The notes beneath the pieces are model-generated. The model worked only from the letters and a program-made list of their open reading frames with translations. It had not been told where the DNA came from and made no database searches. 8,531 nt of DNA from Bacteroidales bacterium. Its GTDB lineage: Bacteria > Bacteroidota > Bacteroidia > Bacteroidales > P3. Of this stretch, positions 1 through 8,100 are shown in pieces (within the stretch, counting starts at the first letter, position 1; each line of letters opens with the position of its first letter). Position numbers and translations under genes: made by a program. The DNA is taken from assembly GCA_017545365.1 (NCBI GenBank), contig JAFWOP010000155.1, forward strand, positions 1 through 8,531. The letters run 5' to 3'.

Positions 1-27
1 CAATTCTCAATTCTCAATTCTCAATTC
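1..27 (+). repeat. 7-nt tandem array, unit CAATTCT (about 3.9 copies), inside gene 1
   Basis: Three perfect copies of CAATTCT (1-7, 8-14, 15-21) are followed by CAATTC (22-27) and a degenerate trailing CTCAATC. The array may continue to the left of the window. In the frame of gene 1 it encodes N-S-Q-F-S-I-L-N-S, a linker just before the beta-domain. With a 7-nt unit, all three frames on this strand give the same 7-residue cycle without stops, whereas the complementary strand meets TGA. Confidence 0.85.
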
Positions 28-505
28 CTCAATCTTCACCCCCGTTGCCCCTGAGGCCTACCCCGACAATATGTCGCTCGTAGTGAAGCTGCTCTGCGAC
101 GGCGAGCCTGTCGACACCTTCGAGGTGGCAGCATTCGTCGACGATGAGTGCAGGGCTGCGGCAAAGGCCGACAACGGCATCTACTACCTCATGGTGCAGG
201 GCGAAGGCAGTGGACAGCCCATACAGCTGCGCACATACTACGAAGGTGAGGAAGTGGTCATTGATGAAGCACTGGTATTCCAGAAGGACACCAACATCGG
301 TCTGCCATGGGATCCATACATCATCGAGATTGGAAACAATGCCACCGATGGAATAATGTCCATCGACAGTCAGCAGCTTGCCGGCGATGCGAAGTACTTC
401 CTGCTCAACGGCGTGGAAATCGACAAGTCGCAAATCAAAAATCTCAAATCTCAGTTCTACATACGGTACGACCGTTCAGGAAAAGTAAGTAAACTCAAGA
501 AATAG
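2..505 (+). CDS. C-terminal part of a large secreted surface protein (5' end outside window)
   Basis: The frame is open from base 2 to the TAG at 503-505, giving 167 residues. An ATG at 71 exists, but the conserved-looking stretch T-P-V-A-P-E-A-Y-P-D-N-M-S-L-V-V straddles it, so I read the gene as entering from outside the window. The main domain (about residues 12-115) has the pattern Y-P-x-N-M-(S/T)-L-V...D-G...(D/E)-x-E-V-(A/G)-A-F...(D/E)-C-R...Y-Y-L-M-x-x-G-E-G. I know this pattern from C-terminal beta-domains of Bacteroidales surface proteins; it is not an enzyme fold that I recognise. The last ~37 residues (Y-F-L-L-N-G-V-E-I ... F-Y-I-R-Y-D-R-S-G-K-V-S-K-L-K-K) align by eye with the W-Y-T-L-D-G ... 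I-Y-V-N-S-G-R-K-V-V-V-K tail of the next gene, so it is probably a diverged sorting or anchoring tail. Heptamer arrays lie at both ends of the visible part. Function is unknown; cell-surface location is inferred. Confidence 0.8.
   Translation, partial: NSQFSILNSSIFTPVAPEAYPDNMSLVVKLLCDGEPVDTFEVAAFVDDECRAAAKADNGIYYLMVQGEGSGQPIQLRTYYEGEEVVIDEALVFQKDTNIGLPWDPYIIEIGNNATDGIMSIDSQQLAGDAKYFLLNGVEIDKSQIKNLKSQFYIRYDRSGKVSKLKK
431..458 (+). repeat. Degenerate 7-nt array (CAAATCT type, 4 units) in the C-terminal tail of gene 1
   Basis: Consecutive heptads are CAAATCA, AAAATCT, CAAATCT and CAGTTCT. They resemble the CAATTCT unit at the left edge of the window. They encode Q-I-K-N-L-K-S-Q-F, between the L-N-G-V-E-I and F-Y-I-R-Y-D parts of the tail. 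The array is diverged and could only be a relic of a once-perfect repeat. Confidence 0.6.
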
Positions 506-563
506 TAGCCCACGCTTCCAAGCGTGGGAATCAGGAAGTAGCCCACGCTGCCAAGCGTTGCAA
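506..563 (+). repeat. Duplicated small palindrome (REP-like), one perfect and one decayed hairpin
   Basis: The first copy has the perfect 8-bp stem CCCACGCT / AGCGTGGG (509-516 and 521-528) with loop TCCA. A second copy offset by 33 nt starts with the same TAGCCCACGCT (539-549) and reads GCCAAGCGTTGC after it; its right arm has changed, so only a core of about 5 bp pairs. Neither hairpin is followed by a T-run, so an intrinsic terminator is unlikely. The shared TAGCCCACGCT lead and the palindrome suggest an interspersed extragenic element. It fills most of the 73-nt gap between genes 1 and 2, and could also stabilise an mRNA end. Confidence 0.65.
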
Positions 564-578
564 AAGCAAAAACAGAAA

Positions 579-1940
579 ATGAAAAAGATTATTAAAACAA
601 TCATGATGGCTGTGGCCTGCGGGGGATTCTTCCCCGCAGCCGCTACGGCTCAGTCCTACCAGCTCGTGACAAGTACGAGTGACCTTGAAAGCGGAAAGCG
701 GTATCTCATCGTGGCAGAATACAGCAGTAATTACTATGCTTGGGCCGGACTCGATTTAAGTGATAAAAAGGGTAAAGTTACCTCCGTCTCAGCACCTAAC
801 GAGAACGTCATCACCTCCACGAACTCAGTAGTCCCCGTGCAGATAGTATATGTGAAGGAAGATAAAGATAAAAACAAATACTGGAAGATTATCGACACAG
901 AAACGGAAGAATATGTGGGTGTTACATTGGAAAGCAGCACTTATAAACTAGTCGGAGGTTCTGTGGTAAATGATAATTTCCTTTGGTCTATTGATGGGGG
1001 CAAGGTACAAAATTGCGGGCATCTCTCCTGTTATCTGAAATTCAACTATAACTTAGGTAACTCCCTCTTCAGTATTTACGACCAAAGTGGAGGAACCGAA
1101 ATCTCCCTCTATAAAGAGACAGGTTCTCCCTTGATACTTCATAACGACAAAGACAACACCACTGCTATCAGCGAAGCCGCTAATGCTAATAAAACATACG
1201 ATGTCATTCTGGAGAACCGTATGCTCTCCAAGGACGGGAAATGGAACACGCTCTGCCTACCGTTCGACTACAGCAAGACATGGCCGTTGGCCGATGCTAC
1301 CATCATGGAACTGGATGTAGATGGCTATTACGATTCCAACAACAACCGTTACACACAGGCCGCTGATGGTCTCCACCGGACTGGTTTCGATGCCACCAGT
1401 AGCACTCTGTACCTCTTCTTCAAGACGGCTGAAAGCATCGAGGCCGGCAAGCCCTACATCATCAAGTGGGAGGGCACCAGCGGCACCATCGACAGCCCGA
1501 CCTTCAGCAGCGTTACAATTTCCAACACCACAATCGACGTTCCCAGCCAAGATGGCTACGTGACGTTCAAGGGCGGCTACAATGTGAAACCCATCACTGG
1601 CGTGGACCAGAGCATCCTTTTCCTAGGCAGTAACAACAATGTGTACTACCCCAGTGCCGCTATGAACATCAACGCCTTCCGTGCCTACTTCCAACTGAAT
1701 GGGCTCACCGCCGGGGAACCTTATTCACCCGAATCTGGAACTGGAAATGGCCCCACCAACGTCCGTGCCTTCGCGCTCAGCTTCGGCGACAACGAAACCA
1801 GCAGCATTGAAAATGTTCAATGTTCAATGTTCAATGTTCAATCAGAAGTCTGGTACACCCTCGACGGTTGCCGTCTCGACGGCAAGCCCACGGCTCGTGG
1901 CATCTACGTGAACAGTGGCCGCAAAGTTGTGGTGAAGTGA
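579..1940 (+). CDS. Secreted protein with Prevotella-type C-terminal module and tail (453 aa)
   Basis: I chose the ATG at 579: it gives a clean signal peptide (K-K-I-I-K n-region, hydrophobic core, A-T-A before Q25) and has an A-rich leader. An in-frame TTG at 558 lies in the palindrome and would add a charged M-Q-K-Q-K-Q-K. Residues 26-180 form a beta-type domain starting Y-Q-L-V-T-S-T-S-D-L-E-S-G-K-R-Y-L-I-V and ending E-I-S-L-Y-K-E, a layout frequent in Bacteroidales secreted proteins; I know no activity for it. Residues ~190-400 form the module with D-G-K-W-N-T-L-C-L-P-F (W at 222), T-G-F, L-Y-L-F-F-K, G-K-P-Y-I-I-K-W, D-Q-S-I-L-F-L-G and F-R-A-Y-F-Q-L-N-G-L. The same module ends gene 3. 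A heptamer-encoded linker (N-V-Q-C-S-M-F-N-V-Q) leads to the tail W-Y-T-L-D-G (425) ... G-R-K-V-V-V-K (end). The tail is probably a sorting or anchoring signal; whether it is a type IX secretion signal is inferred. No promoter is visible just upstream, so cotranscription with gene 1 is possible. Confidence 0.9.
   Translation: MKKIIKTIMMAVACGGFFPAAATAQSYQLVTSTSDLESGKRYLIVAEYSSNYYAWAGLDLSDKKGKVTSVSAPNENVITSTNSVVPVQIVYVKEDKDKNKYWKIIDTETEEYVGVTLESSTYKLVGGSVVNDNFLWSIDGGKVQNCGHLSCYLKFNYNLGNSLFSIYDQSGGTEISLYKETGSPLILHNDKDNTTAISEAANANKTYDVILENRMLSKDGKWNTLCLPFDYSKTWPLADATIMELDVDGYYDSNNNRYTQAADGLHRTGFDATSSTLYLFFKTAESIEAGKPYIIKWEGTSGTIDSPTFSSVTISNTTIDVPSQDGYVTFKGGYNVKPITGVDQSILFLGSNNNVYYPSAAMNINAFRAYFQLNGLTAGEPYSPESGTGNGPTNVRAFALSFGDNETSSIENVQCSMFNVQSEVWYTLDGCRLDGKPTARGIYVNSGRKVVVK
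1812..1842 (+). repeat. Perfect 7-nt tandem array AATGTTC x4 inside gene 2
   Basis: Four identical copies at 1812-1818, 1819-1825, 1826-1832 and 1833-1839 are followed by a partial AAT. They encode E-N-V-Q-C-S-M-F-N-V-Q-S, directly before the W-Y-T-L-D-G tail. All three + frames through the array read the same N-V-Q-C-S-M-F cycle with no stop. Removing one unit would move downstream reading into a frame that stops at 1911; adding one would move it into a frame that stops at 2014. Neither alternative contains the W-Y-T-L-D-G...G-R-K-V-V-V tail. Confidence 0.95.
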
Positions 1941-1969
1941 TAGTAATTCATAGTGAACAACAATTATTC

Positions 1970-1999
1970 AAAGCCGGAGGCACGTGCCCCCGGCTTTTT
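1970..1999 (+). terminator. Intrinsic terminator after gene 2
   Basis: AAAGCCGG (1970-1977) pairs with CCGGCTTT (1990-1997). After one A/C mismatch, GGC and GCC pair around an ACGT loop. The stem runs into five T (1995-1999). The sequence starts 29 nt after the stop of gene 2. The left arm begins with AAA, so it could also work for transcripts from the other strand. Confidence 0.85.
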
Positions 2000-2056
2000 C
2001 GGTCTTATTCGTAAAACCATTTTGGCGTAGTAGGGAAAGAAAAAATCGCGGAATTC

Positions 2057-2088
2057 TTTGGTGGTTAGGAATAATATTCGTATTTTTG
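2057..2088 (+). promoter_or_regulatory. Bacteroidetes-type promoter for gene 3
   Basis: TTTG at 2057-2060 and TATTTTTG at 2081-2088 match the known Bacteroides consensus -33 TTTG and -7 TAnnTTTG exactly, with 20 nt between them. The expected start is about 2092-2097, leaving a leader of roughly 30 nt before the ATG at 2125. The leader is A-rich (AAAACAACAAACCATAAAC) with no Shine-Dalgarno, as usual in this phylum. The promoter lies downstream of the gene 2 terminator, so gene 3 is its own transcription unit. Confidence 0.85.
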
Positions 2089-2124
2089 CAGCATCCTAAC
2101 AGAAAACAACAAACCATAAACATT

Positions 2125-5100
2125 ATGACAACTGAAAAGAATTCCCTTAGAGACTTGGTGCGACGCACGGCCATGCTGCTGCTCGCTGTGATGACCACGG
2201 CCACGGTGTGGGCGTATGATTGGTCGCAAGCGCTGAAATCCAACATCGACTACTGCAAGGCAGGCATAAACTGTGTGTGCTTCGGCGGATGGATTTATGA
2301 TAATTTCGCCACACAGTGGGAGCTGGGCGACGGGATAGAGATAAGTGCCATTATTTCCAATAAGCCCAACGAAAGCGACGATGGGTATGAACAGGTAAGA
2401 GGATTTGCGGAATACCTCGTGAGGGAGGACGTGAACAATGCCTTCTCCCTCTCGGGTATGCATGGATTCAGGGCGAAGATCGATTTGCAGCTTGAATTGT
2501 TCCAGTATGGGATTGATTATGGAGAAGGTGAAATGGATGAGCGCACGTTCTATGTCAAGATCTATGCCACGGTGAATAACGGTAACGGCGATGAGGACAT
2601 CCTGCTGAACAGCCCCTACACCGCCCTGACCGTGAGAAAGAACCTTGGCGACGGTGAGTATAATCCCTACATCATCAACAGTGTCCTCGACTGGTATGCG
2701 TGTACCAATGCCATTGCCGACAACGACATCGGCGACTATTTCAGCGGCTGTGACTATCAGTTAGGCGATGATTTCGACAACAGCCTAAATGCCGTCTCTA
2801 CGATGTTCGGCACAAACACCCGTCCTTTCACCGGCACGTTCGACGGCAACGGCAAGATGCTGAGAGTCAATCTGAGCGGCGACCTCTATGTGGCGCCCTT
2901 CGCCTACACCGATGGCATTACCATCAAGGACCTCACCGTCTACGGCAACATCAGTGCCACGCAGTATGCGGGTGGCATCGTGGGATACGGCGGCAGCAAC
3001 GCGCTGACATTGGAGAACTGTGTCTGCAGCGCCACCATCAGCAATTTCCAGAACTATGCCGGCGGACTGCTCGGCTGGTGCGACGACCTGTCGCTGACCA
3101 TGAAGAACTGCCTGTTCAAGGGCTCGTTCGCGCCTGGCAGCGGAGGAAAGTTCCATCCCATTGCCCTCAAGAATCCTGAAGCGAGTGTCGCGGTATCTAC
3201 CGGTATTAATATGTACTTGAATACGGCATCCCCGTCGAAGAGCCTTGGCAATCATCTTATCATAGGAACACAGGGATTCCCGGTGAGCACGTCTCAGGAT
3301 GTCGACTTATGGATAGTTCCAGTGAGGGCTGCCGACGGTGTTATCTATTACAGCCAGCCTGGAGCTCTGGATTTATGTCAGGGGGTGCGTGGAAGAATCA
3401 TGGTAAAGGGATGGGTGCTTGACCCCGACTATCCATCAGAGTCAACTTACGTGCGTGTGCATGTATATACGGATGCGGACTGTACCAATGAAGTGAAGAA
3501 CGTGCTCCTGCCTGCCAACCATTCCAGGCCCGATGTCAATGACACATACTTCGTTACAGGGTCACACGGATTCCAGGACTTCATCCCCATTTCCAATGCC
3601 GGCACCTACTATGTGAAATTCTTTGCCACAAACCTCACGGGCGATTACAATCTGCAGCAGATTGGTGACACACAGGAGGTGACCGTGACAACAGGCAACC
3701 TTAGGTTTCTCAAAGAAATTATGACCACATACGATGTAGATTATAATCCGACGGGGTGGTCATTCAAGTTAATACGTAGCATCTGGGGCAATGATTTTTC
3801 TCACGACAACGAAGGAGAAGGTATGTGTTTTGGTTGGCTTCTGGAAAATAGTAATGGCTTCAACCATGATTATATCACGGATCTTTATATCAGCAATGCT
3901 CCCAATCCTGTGCCTGAAGAACTGACTTATAACGGTCGCACCTATCATCTGGCACCATACCAAATCTTCTGGGGTAGTTCTCATGACAAGGGTAGCATAA
4001 CCTATAATACTCCCGGCGAACCCATCCACATCTACTATACACGCACTCCCTTTGCTAACAACCGGGCAATATCAAATATTATTCTCAACAATAACAGCGA
4101 TGGTGCAGTTGGCATAAATGGCGATGCCTCACAGGACTGTCGCATTAATTATGGAAACTTTACAAACCCCGTTTATTTGCACTTCACCACTGCTACAACC
4201 ATACCACCATTTACGCATGAAGCACCTTATTCTTACAGCTTTGGCAGACCTTTGGACGAGGAAGGATGGAAAGCAGCTGAATGTGTCAACGGAACCGGCA
4301 TACCAGAAGAAGCGGAATATTTCCATTTCGATTCTGCAAGTAAAAACCAATACCTGGTTTCTTCGAAGTTTGAAAGTGGTGTTCCGATGATATTGACCTT
4401 CAATGCAAAAAGTAACGCATCAGACACACGTTTTTGCATAGGTTACTCGAAAACGGGTAATGAAATCAGTGATTTCACTTGGATCGAGATGGAAACAGGC
4501 AACGATTGGCAGCAATTGGAATATGAAATACCTACAGACACAAAATATGTTGCCATAAAATACATTGAGAACACCCTTGACCTTGATGACTTCAATTTTG
4601 AGGCGTATTATAGTTTCTTACCCGAAAACCTCAGACTGAGCAATCTTACACAATTTGCAGCCACCCTTACATGGGATGTCCCCCAAACCACGCAGCCCAT
4701 CAAGGAGTACGCCTATCAATTCAAGAATTCGAACGAAGAAAACTGGCCGGAGGAAGTCATTGTAAGAGGAAATTTACAAAGCTTCAATGTGAACTTCACG
4801 GACCTTGCCGACGGAACGTCATACGATTTCCGTGTCAGAACCATTTACGAGAACGGTAATTCGAGCAAGTATGCGAACATTAGTTTCAGCACCCCCAATA
4901 TGCCTTCGCCCACAAGTTTGTATGTCAGTGAGCAGACTGAACAGGCTGCGACATTGTCGTGGACAGCTCCCGAAACGGAGTTTACGCTAACGGGCTATAG
5001 CTACCAATACAAGAAAGGAGAAGATGAAGACTGGTCGGTGCCTGTCATTACCACTGCCACCACTGCCACCATTAGCCTGGATGACCGGGCACGCTATATC

Positions 5101-8100
5101 TTCCGCGTGAAGGCCCTCTATGGTGCCCACGAAAGCCTTTATAAGGATATCAGCTTTACGTCGTTCTATAATTTGCCTTATACGTATAGTTTTGACACGC
5201 CTTTGGATGAGGAGGGATGGCAGGAAGTGGACTGTCATTGGAATACGAAACGCCTTGAGCTGTCAAATGGTAACAAAGGATTCTTTTTATATCTGTCACA
5301 TAACTACAAGAAACATCAATACCTGGTTTCTCCAATGCTTAACAGCAGCAAGCCGGTTGCGGTGTCGTTCGACTATAGAGCATGGTTATATTCATATAAA
5401 TGTGACTTACAGGTAGGTTACTCCACCACCAGCGATGAGATCAGCGCTTTCACTTGGGGCAATAGAATTAACGTTAAAAGTACACGGGAGACCCGATATG
5501 AGAAATTGTTCCCGAAAGAAACGAAATACATCGCTGTGAAGGCGATTTTCAACTCTGATAATAGCACTAATGAAATATGGATTGACAATTTCCGTTTCGA
5601 GGAATACTCGAATCCCTCTATTTCAGATGTAACATTGGATGATTGTCAGGAAAATTCAGCGACGCTGACATGGACCACACCTCAAACAGACATGACCATT
5701 GAAGGCTATGGCTACCAATACAAGAAATTCAGCGAAAGCAGCTGGTCTGACGAAACGGTGGTGTCACCGAATGTGACAACTGCCTATCTGAGCTATCTTA
5801 CATCGTGCACTGACTATGTGTTCCGCGTCAGAGCCTATTACCCCAACGACCAACGCAGTCTCTATTATCCACTCAACTTCACCACAGCGTTGGCGCTGCC
5901 TTACGAATGTGGCTTTGAAAACGGCATGGACGGTCTGTTTATGGTAGACCCTTTCGACCCGTCATTTATAACGGGAATCAGAGATAAATCGCCCATGGAC
6001 GGACAATATAGTTTTATGTTCCATTCGACCTATGTACCTGAAGGTCCTCAATACTTGATGACCAAACTATTGCCTACAAGTGGTGACAAGAAACTGTTAT
6101 TCTACTATAAAACTGGTGGTTTAGATTTTTATGAGTATATCCAATTAGGCTTCTCGACGACATCTGATGACGTAGGTGCCTTTATATGGGACGACGAGAT
6201 TGTCACCACGAATTATGAGACCTGGACGAGATATGAACGTGTGATACCGGCCAATGTCCGCTATATCGCTATCAGATACAACGACAACCGCGCATACAGC
6301 GTTTACATCGACAATCTCAGCATCGAGGGCAATTCCGAATACGAAATGCCTGGTAGCCTCACAGCAAAAGACCTGCCCTTTGAGATTGCCACCCAACTGA
6401 CATGGGATGCTCCCAGTACACCTGTCACGGGCTATGCCTGGCAGTATAAGAAAGCTGTCGAGAGCACATGGTCGGCCTTAACCACGACGGATGCTACAAC
6501 CGTTACGCTTAGCGGGCTGACCGTTAACACCGACTACCAGTTCCGCGTAAAGGCCGTTTATGCCGATGGTGCGAGCAATTTCGCGACCGTCAGTTTCAAG
6601 TCTAATGGCGGTGTGGCATCCTTACCCTACGTGTGGGGCTTTGAAAACGGATTAGACGGCTTCCGTCTTGTGAATAATGTGCAGGAATCCAAAATCCTTC
6701 AGTTCTACATCAGGCATGAAGGGACTCATATCTTCCGATTCTCTGCTACGAACTCCAACGGTTACAACACTCCCGATCCTCAGTATCTCATCTCGCCACG
6801 CTTTGACACCTCGTCTGCCGTGAGGGTTTCATTCTACTATGCCATGTCAAGCGGTGAATTATATCTTCCTGCTGCTTTCCAAGTGGGCTATTCGACCACG
6901 ACCAACGACATTGATGCCTTCATATTTGATGACAGGATAGATGTCACCGAGTCTGGTTGGTATCGATACGACGGGTATGGCCCTGAGGGTACTAAATTTG
7001 TGGCCATCAAGTGGCTGCCAGGCAGTTACTTCCTGCTTTTGGACGATTTCCGATTCGAGGGCACAAATAACCTGCACCTCGCCGACAATGCCGACAATAC
7101 GACCGTCATCAATGACAAGGACGGTATGCAGAACAGCACCGTATTCCTTGACGACCGCACGGTCTATTGCGACGGCGACTGGAACACCATCTGCCTGCCC
7201 TTCAACCTCGGCAGCGTCAGCGGCACACCGCTCGACGGGTTTGAGGTGAAGGAGTTAGACACTAACAACACCAACAATGGTCACAAAACCGGCTTCGAGA
7301 ACGGCACGCTATACCTGAACTTCAAGAACGCTACGGGTATCGTGGCCGGACGGCCATACATCGTGAGGTACACACGTGTGGCAGGCGCCAATGCAAGTAT
7401 CGTCAACTACTCAGCTTTCAACGGCTCACTTGGCTACAATGGTGAGGATCACAGCAAGCTGACAGATGGCAACAAAAACACAAAGTGGAGGAGCACTGAA
7501 ACATGGAAATCGGAAGGCTCTTGGTACTGCGAATTCCTTACGTCAAATCCTGTCAATGTCACAGGCTACACGATGACGACAGGCAATGACACGCAAAGCC
7601 ACCCTGACCGTAACCCAAGAGAATGGAAACTGCTGGCCAAGGCGACAAGGGCCGACGGCTGGACAATCATAGACGAGCGCAATGCCAACCGGAACAGTGG
7701 CGATGCCTTGCCAACGGCAAACCTCGCCTCGACAAGCTATGCCATTGCCGACAACATGCAGGGGGCCTACCAATACTTCCGCATCGAGATTTCCAAGTCT
7801 GGTGGCGAAGAGATGCAGCTTGGCGAGTTGACACTGCAGGGCACCATTGCCCCCAGCACTGTCGCCAACATCATCGACCCAGCGTTCAGCGGCGTTACCG
7901 TCAGCAAGGTGAGTCCCGACGAACGCAAGGTCACTAGTCAGGACGGCAGAATCACCTTCCAGGGCACCTACGCCTCACAGTCTTTCACCAGTGCAGACCA
8001 GAGCATCCTGTTCCTCGGTGCGGGGAACACCCTCTACTGGCCCGAGGCCGGCGCCACCATCGGTGCACAGCGAGCCTTCTTCCAGCTGAACGGCCTCAGT

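Noticed and set aside
1..505. CRISPR-like reading of the short repeats
   Set aside because: The units are 7 nt, adjacent and without spacers.
558..578. TTG start for gene 2, seven codons upstream
   Set aside because: It lies in the decayed palindrome and adds a charged stretch before a complete signal peptide at 579.
612..623. Possible lipobox (A-V-A-C) in gene 2
   Set aside because: Position -3 is Ala, hydrophobic residues continue after the Cys, and a good A-T-A cleavage site follows.
1984..2124. Upstream GTG extension of gene 3 by 47 codons
   Set aside because: It begins inside the terminator hairpin, spans the promoter, and would bury the signal peptide that starts at 2125.
2785..3255. 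Long minus-strand open frame (156 codons) opposite the GLUG part of gene 3
   Set aside because: It has no signal, domain or promoter, and mirrors codon bias of the gene on the + strand; other minus-strand frames are the same kind of shadow.
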